NCBI RefSeq assembly: GCF_036634195.1
Contig: NZ_JAZIFY010000001.1
Span: 6,768,501-6,832,500 of the forward strand
DNA: 64,000 nt
Direction: 5' to 3'
Origin: Streptomyces sp. P9-A4
Lineage (GTDB): Bacteria; Actinomycetota; Actinomycetes; Streptomycetales; Streptomycetaceae
The notes under the pieces were generated by a model. The model had not been told where the DNA came from and searched no databases. It saw only the letters and a program-made list of their open reading frames with translations. Shown in pieces: positions 8,722 to 16,475 of the stretch. Positions within the stretch are counted from its first letter, which is position 1, and the number at the start of each line of letters is the position of its first letter. The position numbers and the translations under genes were made by a program.

Positions 8722-9275
8722 CGTGCGGCCCCCGCGCGGGGCCGGGCAACGGGTGCGCGGTGCGGCCGGTAGCCGGGCAGCGACCGGCCGAGCTGGCGCA
8801 GCGCGTAGTGGGAGCGGGACTTCACCGTGCCCGCGGGGATGCCGAGTTCGACGGCGGCCTCGTTCACGGTGAGGCCGTGGAAGTAGAGCCGGACGAGGAC
8901 CGCGCGGTGCTCGGGGCTCAGCTCGCGGACCGCCGCCCGTACGTCGAGGGCGGCCTCGGCCGAGGCGGTGGCGTCGGCCGGGTCGGGGGTGACGGCGAGG
9001 ACGCCGTCGCCGATCTCGGCGGGCCGGGCGAGGCGTGAGCGCCGGGCGTCGATGGCGAGGCGACGGGCCACGGTGAAGAGCCAGGGGCGCATCGACCCGT
9101 AGGGGCCGTCGAAGGCCTCGGGGTGGAGCCAGGCCCGTACCAGGGTCTCCTGGGCGAGGTCCTCGGCCCGCTGGCGGTCCCCGTAGGTGAGCCCGAGCAG
9201 GAAGGAGAGCAGCGCGGGGCCGTGGTCCCGCTGGAGCTCCTCAAGGGTCCGTTCGTCGGTGGTCGCCGTCGTCAT
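8718..9275 (-). CDS. ECF-type RNA polymerase sigma factor
   Basis: 185 residues from ATG 9275. Sigma region 2 covers LLSFLLGLTYGDRQRAEDLAQETLVRAWLHP and the RPWLFTVARRLAIDARRS segment that contacts the -10 element. Region 4 has LSPEHRAVLVRLYFHGLTVNEAAVELGIPAGTVKSR, the helix-turn-helix for the -35 element. No extra C-terminal domain. The expected neighbouring zinc-binding anti-sigma gene is absent; instead the stop overlaps a thioesterase fragment. Further in-frame codons upstream to 9392 lack family similarity and were left out. Confidence 0.9.
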   Translation of the reverse strand: MTTATTDERTLEELQRDHGPALLSFLLGLTYGDRQRAEDLAQETLVRAWLHPEAFDGPYGSMRPWLFTVARRLAIDARRSRLARPAEIGDGVLAVTPDPADATASAEAALDVRAAVRELSPEHRAVLVRLYFHGLTVNEAAVELGIPAGTVKSRSHYALRQLGRSLPGYRPHRAPVARPRAGAAR

Positions 9276-9493
9276 GCTTCCCGCCTCTCCCGCGCTCGTC
9301 GTCCGGGGCGTATACGAGCGCATCCGGAAGGCGAGCGACAGGGAACGGACATCGGTCTGCGACGAACGGTCGCACCGAGCGACGAATGGCACGGCGAGCG
9401 GTCAGCCGGAGTCGCTGCGTCCGTTTCAGCGGGGTTCATGGCCCTCTGCGGCCTTGACCCTTGACTGAGGCTTTCCCGCGAGATCAATTCGTG

Positions 9494-9507
9494 TGAACAC
9501 ATGTTCA
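9494..9507. promoter_or_regulatory. SOS-box-like palindrome TGAACA-CA-TGTTCA
   Basis: Perfect 6-bp inverted repeat containing the actinobacterial LexA core GAAC-N4-GTTC (9495-9506). It lies 27 bases before the CapA-like ATG, in a promoter position. Confidence 0.5.
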
Positions 9508-9533
9508 TCCCACGAATCGGGGGAGTGCCGTCC

Positions 9534-10736
9534 ATGACCTCACGTTCAGGACCCGCGGGGGTGGCGGCCCTCGCCGCCGTCCTGCTCGCGGGGGCGACCG
9601 GCTGCGCCGGCGGGCTCGCTCCGGCCGGCGGAGCCCCCACCCCCAGGGTCACCAAGACGGGCCCTGCCGTCCCGTCCGCGGCGCCCGGCGGCGCCTCCGC
9701 GCCCACCGGGTTCACCCTCGTCGCCTCCGGCGACGTCCTCCCGCACGACTCGATCATCCGCCGGGCCGCGGCGGACTCCGAGGGCGACGGCTACGACTTC
9801 GCCCCGATGTTCGCCGGGGTGAAGTCCGTCGTCTCCGGGGCCGACCTGGCCATCTGCCACATGGAGACCGTCTACGGGAAGGGCGGCGGGCCCTACACCG
9901 GATACCCGGCGTTCAAGTCGCCCCCCGAGGTCGCCGCCGCGCTCAAGGCCACCGGGTACGACTCCTGCTCCACCGCCTCCAACCACACCCTCGACGACGG
10001 CGCCGACGGCCTCGGCCGCACCCTGGACGCACTCGACCGGGCCGGTGTCCGGCACGCCGGATCGGCCCGTACGGAGGCGGAGGCGGCGAAGCCCACCCTG
10101 CTCAAGGCGGGCGGCGCCACCGTGGCACAGCTCGCCTACACGTACGACACCAACGGCTATCCGATGCCCGAGGGGCAGCCCTGGGCGGTCCGGCTGCTCG
10201 ACGAGCGGCAGGTGATCGCCGACGCCCGCGCCGCCCGCGCGGCCGGCGCCGACGTGGTCGTGGTCAGCGTCCACTGGGGCACCGAGTGGCAGACCGAGCC
10301 CGACGAGCGGCAGCTCTCCCTCGGCCGCGCGCTCACCGCCTCGCAGAGCGGCGGACGCCCCGACATCGACCTGATCATCGGCACCCACGCCCATGTCCCG
10401 CAGGCGTACGAGAAGGTCAACGGCACCTGGATCATCTACGGGATGGGGGACCAGATCGCCGGGGACATGATCAACCACGAGGGCGCCTTCGACCCGCGCG
10501 GCAACCAGGGCAGCATCGGCCGTTTCACCTTCGCCCCGCCCCGGACCCCGGGCGCGCGCTGGGAGGTCACCAGGGCCGAGTTCGTGCCCCAGTGGTTCGA
10601 CACCGGGCGCGGCCGGGTGGTGAACCTCGGCGCCGACGACGGGACCTCGCAGAACCGGTCCGACATCCGCGACGCGATCCGGCAGGTGGTACTCGGCAGG
10701 GGCGCGGCGAAGGACGGGCTGGTGATGGGGAAGTAG
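9534..10736 (+). CDS. CapA-family (poly-gamma-glutamate synthesis type) lipoprotein
   Basis: 400 residues. Signal peptide with a cysteine at about residue 24 (LLAGATGC; an imperfect lipobox), then a Pro/Ala/Gly-rich spacer. The CapA metallophosphatase-like fold follows: FTLVASGDVLPH, the AICHMETVYG loop, SNHTLDDGADGL, VSVHWGTEW and IIGTHAHVPQ. These Asp, Asn and His residues are the metal ligands of the calcineurin-like fold. Streptomyces are not known for capsule made this way, so the real substrate at the envelope is unknown. Start ATG 9534 is preceded by GGGGGAG. The upstream palindrome suggests LexA control. Confidence 0.88.
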   Translation: MTSRSGPAGVAALAAVLLAGATGCAGGLAPAGGAPTPRVTKTGPAVPSAAPGGASAPTGFTLVASGDVLPHDSIIRRAAADSEGDGYDFAPMFAGVKSVVSGADLAICHMETVYGKGGGPYTGYPAFKSPPEVAAALKATGYDSCSTASNHTLDDGADGLGRTLDALDRAGVRHAGSARTEAEAAKPTLLKAGGATVAQLAYTYDTNGYPMPEGQPWAVRLLDERQVIADARAARAAGADVVVVSVHWGTEWQTEPDERQLSLGRALTASQSGGRPDIDLIIGTHAHVPQAYEKVNGTWIIYGMGDQIAGDMINHEGAFDPRGNQGSIGRFTFAPPRTPGARWEVTRAEFVPQWFDTGRGRVVNLGADDGTSQNRSDIRDAIRQVVLGRGAAKDGLVMGK

Positions 10737-10821
10737 CCCGGCCCTGCCCCGGGCCGCTGCGGCCGGCCGGGGAGGGGCGGTGCCGGACTCGGCACGGCCG
10801 CCCGGCGTCGCGCGCGGCCGG

Positions 10822-11283
10822 TCACGGTACGACGGTGACCGGCCAGCGGCCCGCCTTCACCAGCCGGACCGCCACCGAGCCCATGAGCCGGTGTCCCGCC
10901 GACTCGGAGGCGCCCACCACCACTGCGTCCGCCTTCAGTTCCCCGGCCGCCCGGACCAGGCCCGCGTAGGCGTCGCCCCGGAAGGTGCGGAACTCCCAGC
11001 GGATCCGCCAGAGGTCCTTCACCCGCTCGGCGGACGTACGGATCTCCTCGACGAGGCCCTCCGCGATCTCCTCCGTGGTCCCGCCCACGGCCACGCCCAT
11101 CGCCGCGCCCGCCGCGATCACCGGCTGGACGTACACGAGCGCGAGCAGCGCGTTCTGGCGCCGGGCGAGCCCCGCCGCGTACGCCGTCGCGCGGAGGGAG
11201 GAGGCGGAGCCGTCGACTCCCGCCATGATCACTTTCGGGCCGTCGGTGCCGCGTTCGAACCGGTCGGGCTGCTGTTCGGTCAC
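10822..11283 (-). CDS. Universal stress protein (UspA family)
   Basis: 153 residues, a single Usp domain. It begins the fold with KVIMAGVDGSASSLRATAYAAGLA and ends with the nucleotide-loop region ADAVVVGASESAGHRLMGSVAVRLVKAGRWPVTVV. The ATP-loop pattern GxxG-x9-GS is only partly kept: a Glu replaces the second Gly, so nucleotide binding is uncertain. Cytoplasmic. It lies between the CapA-like gene and the deacetylase. GTG 11283 is chosen because a -10 hexamer lies six bases before it and no Shine-Dalgarno is visible. Confidence 0.9.
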   Translation of the reverse strand: MTEQQPDRFERGTDGPKVIMAGVDGSASSLRATAYAAGLARRQNALLALVYVQPVIAAGAAMGVAVGGTTEEIAEGLVEEIRTSAERVKDLWRIRWEFRTFRGDAYAGLVRAAGELKADAVVVGASESAGHRLMGSVAVRLVKAGRWPVTVVP

Positions 11284-11289
11284 CTCGGG

Positions 11290-11295
11290 AGGCTA
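11290..11295 (-). promoter_or_regulatory. -10 hexamer TAGCCT, probable leaderless promoter
   Basis: On the minus strand TAGCCT is followed by exactly six bases and then the GTG at 11283. No ribosome binding site. Confidence 0.5.
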
Positions 11296-11373
11296 TCGGC
11301 TCATCGAGTGCTTTCGGACCGGTGGCCGGTGTCGGTGAGCTGCGCGGACCCTCATCCGTACGAACCATTGGTC

Positions 11374-12255
11374 ATGAAAAACGATCAGATGCCTCAGGGG
11401 CGCCGGGCGGTGCTACGGCTCGCAGCCGCCCTCGGCGCCACCGTCACCGTCGGAGCCCTCGCGGTGGACCGGCTCTCCGGCCACGAAGGCGCGGCCCCGG
11501 GCGCCGCGCCCCCGGTCCCGCCCCACCGAGGCGGCGCAGCGGGGCCCGCCGCCGGGCCGCGGGCACAGGCACAGGCCGCGCGGCTGCGCCCCAGCTCGTA
11601 CCGGCTCCAGCCGATGACCGCGTACGCGCCCCCGGCCTTCCGGCGCGCGGTGCCGCCGGTGCGGCAGCGGCCCTTCCTCAGCATGTCCGGCGTCGGCCGG
11701 TCCATGGTGCTGACCTTCGACGACGGGCCGGACCCGCGCTACACCCCGGCCGTCCTGGAGACCCTGCGCCGCCATGACTGCCGCGCGATGTTCTTCGTCT
11801 GCGGGGAGATGGCCGTCGACAACCAGGACTTGCTGCGGGAGATGGCCGCGGACGGGCACGTCGTCGGCAACCACTCCTGGTCCCACCCGCTGATCCCCAC
11901 ACTGCGGCCCTCCCGCATCCGCGACGAACTCGGTTCCACCAGCGAGGTCGTCGAACGGGCCCTCGGGGCGGCCCCGCTCTGGTACCGCGCCCCCTACGGG
12001 GCGTGGAACCGGCACTCCTTCGAGATCGGCGCCGAACTCGGCATGGAGCCGCTCGCCTGGACCGTCGACACCCTGGACTGGACGGAGCCAGGCACCGACA
12101 CCATCGTCCGCCGCGCCCTCGACGGAGCCGCCCCCGGCGCCGTCGTCCTCTCCCACGACGCCGGCGGCAACCGCTCGCAGAGCGTCGCGGCCCTCCGCCG
12201 CTATCTGCCCGAACTCCTCGACGCGGGCTACCACATCACCGTTCCGCGGCGCTGA
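11374..12255 (+). CDS. Secreted polysaccharide deacetylase (NodB domain)
   Basis: 293 residues. A twin-Arg-like N-terminus (QGRRAVLRLAAALGATVTVGALA) is followed by an Ala/Pro-rich linker and a NodB domain from about 110. All five carbohydrate-esterase family 4 motifs are visible: TFDDGPD (catalytic base and metal Asp), NHSWSHP (metal His pair), RAPYG, the DTLDW region and LSHDAGG. It probably removes acetyl groups from peptidoglycan or chitin-like GlcNAc polymers outside the cell. Start ATG 11374; the long upstream frame overlaps the divergent stress-protein gene and is not coding. Confidence 0.93.
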   Translation: MKNDQMPQGRRAVLRLAAALGATVTVGALAVDRLSGHEGAAPGAAPPVPPHRGGAAGPAAGPRAQAQAARLRPSSYRLQPMTAYAPPAFRRAVPPVRQRPFLSMSGVGRSMVLTFDDGPDPRYTPAVLETLRRHDCRAMFFVCGEMAVDNQDLLREMAADGHVVGNHSWSHPLIPTLRPSRIRDELGSTSEVVERALGAAPLWYRAPYGAWNRHSFEIGAELGMEPLAWTVDTLDWTEPGTDTIVRRALDGAAPGAVVLSHDAGGNRSQSVAALRRYLPELLDAGYHITVPRR

Positions 12256-12312
12256 GGATCCGGCGCGTACGGCGACGGCTCCGCGCCCGACGGAAGGCCC
12301 CGCGCGTACGGC

Positions 12313-12348
12313 AAGGGCCCCGGCACCCTGAGGTGGCGGGGCCCCTTC
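12313..12348. terminator. Terminator-like hairpin between convergent genes
   Basis: Imperfect GC-rich stem: AAGGGCCCCGGCACC pairs with GGTGGCGGGGCCCCTT around CTGA. It lies between the deacetylase and sortase stops and may serve both strands. Confidence 0.65.
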
Positions 12349-12361
12349 CGATGTGCCCCGA

Positions 12362-13024
12362 CTAGCGGGAGGCCACCATGCGGGCGTAGACGACCACGTT
12401 GCCGTCGTAGCCACGCGCGCGCGTGTAGCCGCCCCCGCAGGTGATGACCCGCAGCTCGGGCTGACCGTTGTCTGCATAGACCTGTACGCCGGGGAAGTCG
12501 TTCTTCGCGTACACCTCGACCCCGTAGATCTCGAAGACCGCGACCCGGCCGTCGTACCGGTCGACCTCGATGTGCTGGCCCTTCTCCACCGAGCCCAGGC
12601 CGTAGAAGACCGCTGGCCCCTTCGCGTTGTCGACATGGCCGACGATCACCGAAGTGCCGCGCTGGCCGGGGGAGATGCCGTTCTGGTACCAGCCGGCGAG
12701 GTTGGTGTCCTGGGGCGGCGGGGCCGCCACCCAGCCGTCCGCGTCCAGGCCCACGTCCATGATCGGCGCGGCGACCTGGATCGCCGGGATCCTGATCCGG
12801 GAGGCCGGGGCGAAGGTCAGCGGTTCCAGTCCGTTGCTCGCGCCGGGTGGCGGCGGGGTGACGGTCCGGGCCACCGGACGGGCGGCCGCGGCGGGCTGCG
12901 GGGGACCGAGCGCGACATCCACTCCGTTGCGCATCATCGCGAGCCCCGACAGCATGGCGAGGGCCAGGACGCCCCAGGGTCGGCGTCTCCTGCGCTCGAA
13001 GACGCGGAAGTCCTTCGCGGGCAT
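12362..13024 (-). CDS. Class F sortase
   Basis: 220 residues. One N-terminal TM segment (about 17-35), a Pro-rich spacer, then the sortase barrel: RIRIPAIQVAAPIMDVGLDADGW, the catalytic His in VIVGHVDN, the catalytic Cys in LRVITCGG and a C-terminal Arg in VVVYARMV. The spacing and PPPQDTNLAGWYQNG are typical of actinobacterial class F. Such enzymes cleave a C-terminal sorting signal and attach the protein to the cell wall. Two small surface proteins lie upstream, on opposite strands, and are the natural substrate candidates. Start ATG 13024 follows GAAGGGAGAACC. Confidence 0.93.
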   Translation of the reverse strand: MPAKDFRVFERRRRRPWGVLALAMLSGLAMMRNGVDVALGPPQPAAAARPVARTVTPPPPGASNGLEPLTFAPASRIRIPAIQVAAPIMDVGLDADGWVAAPPPQDTNLAGWYQNGISPGQRGTSVIVGHVDNAKGPAVFYGLGSVEKGQHIEVDRYDGRVAVFEIYGVEVYAKNDFPGVQVYADNGQPELRVITCGGGYTRARGYDGNVVVYARMVASR

Positions 13025-13403
13025 GGTTCTCCCTTCATGGCGTCGTCAGAACGGTAGATCCGGTCTGACGGACCGTCATTCCGGACGGTCCGAACGGGTG
13101 GGGGAGGCCGCCGGACGGAGGTCTTCGGGGCGCACGGCGGACCGGCCCGCCGGCTCACCGGCCGCGACAGGCGGGTGACAGGGCGCTGACCCATCCGAGT
13201 AATCGTCAGATAAGCGACCCGGAAGCCTCTGACCTGCTGTTCCGTCCGCTCCAGGGGGTCGATCCCGGGCGTGTCGCCTCACCGGGGTGGACCAGTGTCG
13301 ACATGCACAGCTCGCCCCGGCTTGTGATGGTTCGTCATGGAAGGCGTACTCGTCGAAACTCCCGGAGCACCGCTTTGGGGCGTCTTCCACTGGAGGTTCA
13401 ACC
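13025..13403. other. 379-bp divergent intergenic region, sortase / surface protein A
   Basis: No gene is supported here. It holds the promoters of the sortase and of the first surface protein. A perfect 8-bp inverted repeat, GGACCGTC (13070-13077) and GACGGTCC (13084-13091), lies 46-67 bases upstream of the sortase start and could be an operator. I could not assign a sigma-factor signature. Confidence 0.5.
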
Positions 13404-13886
13404 ATGCGTGCTGCACGCACTCTGGCGGTGACCGCCACCGCAATCGCGGCGGTCGGGCTCGCGGCCCCCCTCGCCGTCGCCACCAACGGTCCGAGCAACG
13501 TCACCGTCAACCCCTTCGACGTCCACGCGGGGTCGACGATCACGATCACCGCCAAGGGGTGCGGTCACGGTGGCACGGTGACGTCCAACGCCTTCCCCGA
13601 GACCAGCCTCTCGGTCAACTCCAACGGGCTCTCCAGCGCCATCGCCCGTGTCCACGACAATGCCACCCCGGGCAGCTACAACCTCGCCGTGAAGTGCAGT
13701 GACAACTCCGCGGTGGTCACGCACCCGTTCCGCGTCCTCCCGGGCCGCGGCGCACAGGGCGGTCTCGGCGGCTCGCTCGCTCCCAGCTCCACCGAGATGG
13801 CCGTCGGCGGCAGCCTGGTCGCCGCCGCCGCGCTCGGCGGGGGGCTCTTCATCGCCCGTCGCCGTCGTACGACCGGTGCGGTCTGA
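13404..13886 (+). CDS. Small surface protein A with RGxxGGLGGS-TM-polyArg tail
   Basis: 160 residues. Signal peptide with cleavage near 26 (LAVA). A compact extracytoplasmic domain of about 30-112 has an Ig-like pattern (VTVNPFDVHAGSTITITAKGC) and two cysteines, 53 and 98, probably a disulfide. Then the short motif RGAQGGLGGS (115-124), a hydrophobic helix (about 132-151) and the tail ARRRRTTGAV. This is the architecture of a cell-wall sorting signal but without LPxTG or LAxTG. It is homologous to the protein at 14024-14584. ATG 13404 is preceded by GGAGG at 13392-13396. Confidence 0.85.
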   Translation: MRAARTLAVTATAIAAVGLAAPLAVATNGPSNVTVNPFDVHAGSTITITAKGCGHGGTVTSNAFPETSLSVNSNGLSSAIARVHDNATPGSYNLAVKCSDNSAVVTHPFRVLPGRGAQGGLGGSLAPSSTEMAVGGSLVAAAALGGGLFIARRRRTTGAV

Positions 13887-13913
13887 CCGGCCGTATCTCC
13901 CGGTCGGCCCGCA

Positions 13914-13961
13914 ACGCCCGTCGCCCCCGAGTCCCCGCAGGGACCCGGGGGCGACGGGCGT
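13914..13961. terminator. Strong bidirectional terminator
   Basis: Two 22-base arms (13914-13935 and 13940-13961) with a single mismatch around the loop CGCA, between the convergent stops of the two surface-protein genes. Confidence 0.85.
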
Positions 13962-14023
13962 CCGGATCCCCTCGGGGACCCGGCGAGGGCGCCCGCCGCT
14001 CCGGTCCGGCACGCTCCGCCGCC

Positions 14024-14584
14024 TCAGTGGCGACGTGTACGGGCGGAACGGCGGCGCAGCACGTACGCGCCACCGGCCGCGGCGGCCAGGACGAGCGCGG
14101 CACCCGCGGCCAGTTCGACCGGATCGAGGCCGTCGCCCACCGAGCCGCCGAGGCCGCCCCGCACCCCGCGCGGGGGAGTGAGCACGGTGGAGCTGATCGT
14201 CGGCGTGGCCGTGGGGACGCCGCTGACCGTCAGGGCGACGGTGTCCTGCTCGCCGCCCGTGCAGTTGAAGGAGACCGTGTACACGGCCCCGCGCCGGGCG
14301 TCCTGGTCCACGGTGGCGGTCACCGCCGAGCCCGGTGCGATGGTGGCGGTGTCGAAGACGCCGGCCGAGGCCGTGGCCGTACTGGCGCAGCCGGGCGCGC
14401 TCAGCGTCACCCGGCCGCCAGGAGCGACCAGAGAGGGCGACACGACGAAATCGCCCGGTGCTTTGGCCCGTGCCACCCGCGGGTTCGGTGCGGGGGCGCC
14501 GTCCGCCGCGACGGCGGCGGGGGCGGCCAGGGCGAGGGCGGCCGCCCCCAGCAGGGCAGTGGACGCGGCACGTATCGCGCGCAT
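14024..14584 (-). CDS. Small surface protein B with RGxxGGLGGS-TM-polyArg tail
   Basis: 186 residues. Signal peptide to about residue 27, a short Ala/Pro spacer, then a domain beginning FVVSPSLVAPGGRVTLSAPGC with two cysteines (66 and 108) 42 residues apart, against 45 apart in surface protein A. A Thr/Pro stalk leads to RGVRGGLGGS (139-148), a hydrophobic helix (about 156-176) and the tail LRRRSARTRRH. It is the paralogue of surface protein A; together they bracket a shared terminator next to the class F sortase. ATG 14584 is preceded by a GGAGG ribosome site; the longer frame to 14650 is not needed. Confidence 0.85.
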   Translation of the reverse strand: MRAIRAASTALLGAAALALAAPAAVAADGAPAPNPRVARAKAPGDFVVSPSLVAPGGRVTLSAPGCASTATASAGVFDTATIAPGSAVTATVDQDARRGAVYTVSFNCTGGEQDTVALTVSGVPTATPTISSTVLTPPRGVRGGLGGSVGDGLDPVELAAGAALVLAAAAGGAYVLRRRSARTRRH

Positions 14585-14751
14585 GGTGAATCCTCCGGGT
14601 CCCGAGGGGCAGCCGCGGAAGGGGGTTTCCGCCGAATACCGTGCGTGCACCTCGATGCCCGAAACGCTAGGAGCGCACTACCACAGCCGCGATCCCAGAC
14701 GTGCGAATGGGGCACCGATGTCCCCCGTGCGGCCCACTCCCGGGGGTCGCG

Positions 14752-15516
14752 TCACCGGGTGACCTGCGGGAACAGGTCGACGAACGGCGCGGCGGTGGCC
14801 GAGATGCCCCGGCCGAACGGCGCGTCGAAGTCCCAGATGAGGAACAACAGGAACGCGATCAGCACGCTGAAGAGCCCGGCGAGCAGCAACTCCCGCCCGG
14901 TCCTGCGGATCTGCAGGGTGAAGATCAGGCCGACCGTCACCAGGGCGCCGATGATCAGACCGAACCACACCACCCCCGGCATGGTCTCCCCGGCGTTCTG
15001 CCCGCGGGCACCCCGGGCGTCGTCGGCCAGCGTGACCTGGTCCACCAGCGGCTGGTAGGCCTGCCCCTCGAAGTCGTTGGCCGGCTGGTAGTCGGTGACG
15101 CTGCGCCGCACCCGGTCGAGCAGCGCGGTGCCCTGCTCGCTCAGCTCGCCGTGCTCACTCATGTGGGTCCACTCGTCGTTGACCACGTAGGAGACGTACG
15201 CGTCGACATCGGCGCGGATGCGGGCGCGGACGTCCTGCGGGTACACCTCCACGCGGGCGGAGATCTCGTGCATCGCCTGCGCCTCCTGCCGCACGGTCTC
15301 CTGGGCGGCCCCACGGGCCTCCCAGACACCGGCGATGGCCAGACCGAGGACGATCGCGTAGATCACGCCGATCATCATCGTCATGTACTCGATGACGTCG
15401 GGGGTCTCGCTGGGGTCGTCGTCCTCGGGGATGCGGCGGTTGTTGATGACGACGATGGCGAGGACGACGGCGCACGCGGCGGCCATCGCAAGGGTGAGAA
15501 CGAGCCATTCAGACAT
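14752..15516 (-). CDS. DUF4239 (bestrophin-like) membrane protein
   Basis: 254 residues, four TM helices: 3-22, about 45-65, about 180-202 and 209-230. The soluble segment between helices 2 and 3 is acidic and helical (ETVRQEAQAMHEISARVEVYPQ, VRARIRADVDAYVSYVVNDEW). This layout and the motif around WEARGAAQETVRQEAQ fit DUF4239, a bestrophin-related group with suspected channel or transport roles; no function is proven. ATG 15516 is preceded by AAGGA. It follows surface protein B on the same strand but with a separate promoter region. Confidence 0.8.
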   Translation of the reverse strand: MSEWLVLTLAMAAACAVVLAIVVINNRRIPEDDDPSETPDVIEYMTMMIGVIYAIVLGLAIAGVWEARGAAQETVRQEAQAMHEISARVEVYPQDVRARIRADVDAYVSYVVNDEWTHMSEHGELSEQGTALLDRVRRSVTDYQPANDFEGQAYQPLVDQVTLADDARGARGQNAGETMPGVVWFGLIIGALVTVGLIFTLQIRRTGRELLLAGLFSVLIAFLLFLIWDFDAPFGRGISATAAPFVDLFPQVTR

Positions 15517-15704
15517 GGAGATCCTTCGGCGGGATACGGCGGGACGGCGAATCGGTGCGGCGACGAAGCGACGAAGCGGTGAAGCGGTGCCGCGACGAAG
15601 CGGTGGGGCGGCGGGACGGTGGGGCGGCCGGCCGGTGAGCGGGAGGGCCCGGAAGGGCGGCGGGACGGTGAGGGGGCGGTGCGGTGAGGTCTGGTGCGGC
15701 CGGG
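15517..15704. repeat. G-rich degenerate repeat region
   Basis: Between two minus-strand genes. The plus strand has three copies of GCGACGAAGCG or close variants between about 15558 and 15602. Closely spaced G-runs follow (GGTGGGGCGGCGGGACGGTGGGG-like, about 15600-15630) that could fold into a G-quadruplex. No open frame with coding character. Confidence 0.4.
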
Positions 15705-16475
15705 TCACTTGGACCGGGGGCGCAGGATCGCCGTCGCGAGCACGGCCGGGGCGGTGATCATCAGCGTCGCGGTGACGACGGATGTGCCGCCCTTGGGCTT
15801 GGTGTGCGTGGCGGGGCGGTAGTGCGGCAGGGCCACGGGCGTGGGGGCCGGGGGCCGGGGCCGTACGGTCGGCGGAGGCGTCGGGGAGGGCGGTGCCGGC
15901 GGCGCGGGAGCGGGCTCCGGCGGCCTCGGGGCCGGAGGCGCGGGGGACGGCGGCGCCGGACGGGGCGTGGGTTCGGCGGCCGGTGGCTTCGGGGCCGGAC
16001 GGGGTGGGCGCGGCGGGGGTGTGGGCGACGGCGGCTCCGGTTTCGGGGACGGCGACGGCGACGGGGACGGGGACGGCGTGGGCGTCGGCGTCGGGGAAGG
16101 CGTGGGTGTGGGTGTGGGCGTGGGTGTGGGGCACGGCGGGGGCGGCTCGGGGTGGCACGGGTTCGGGTGGTGGTGATGCCCGTGGCCCTTGCCCTTGCCG
16201 TTCCCGTGCCGGTCGTGGCCCTTGCCCTTCCCGTGGCCGTCGTTCCCCCGGCCCTGGTTCCCTTGGCCCTCGTTCCCTTGGCCGTTGTCGTTCCCCTGGC
16301 TGTGGTCGTCGCCGTCGTGGCGGTCGCCGGCGACCGCCACCGCGACGTGGGAACCGCCCTGGTCGGTCGAGGCGTAGGCGCAGGCGTCGGCGGCGACCGG
16401 CACGGGGGTGGCAATGAGCCACACCAATGCGAGGGCCGCCAGCGGCCGCGCGAGGAGTGATCCGTACTGAGACAC
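15705..16475 (-). CDS. Secreted proline-rich wall protein with Gly/His/Asn-rich segment
   Basis: 256 residues from GTG 16475. Signal peptide (about 6-30, ending PVAADA), then a segment of GN/GQ/GH repeats with a HHHH run (about 55-105). A cysteine-flanked PCHPEPPPPCP follows, then about 110 residues of Thr-Pro, Ser-Pro and Lys/Ala-Pro repeats, and a C-terminal hydrophobic helix (VTATLMITAPAVLATAIL) with RPRSK. The Pro-rich stretch should span peptidoglycan. The His/Asn-rich part could bind metal ions, but this is only suggested by composition. No enzymatic domain. Start uncertain: no good ribosome site precedes the GTG. Confidence 0.65.
   Translation of the reverse strand: MSQYGSLLARPLAALALVWLIATPVPVAADACAYASTDQGGSHVAVAVAGDRHDGDDHSQGNDNGQGNEGQGNQGRGNDGHGKGKGHDRHGNGKGKGHGHHHHPNPCHPEPPPPCPTPTPTPTPTPSPTPTPTPSPSPSPSPSPKPEPPSPTPPPRPPRPAPKPPAAEPTPRPAPPSPAPPAPRPPEPAPAPPAPPSPTPPPTVRPRPPAPTPVALPHYRPATHTKPKGGTSVVTATLMITAPAVLATAILRPRSK

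Noticed and set aside
8318..8749. N-terminal extension of the unknown protein ending at 7811
   Set aside because: The upstream frame loses coding bias and overlaps both the hotdog fragment and the sigma gene in another frame.
13404..14584. LPxTG or LAxTG sorting signals in the two surface proteins
   Set aside because: Neither sequence is present; only the RGxxGGLGGS box precedes the TM helix.
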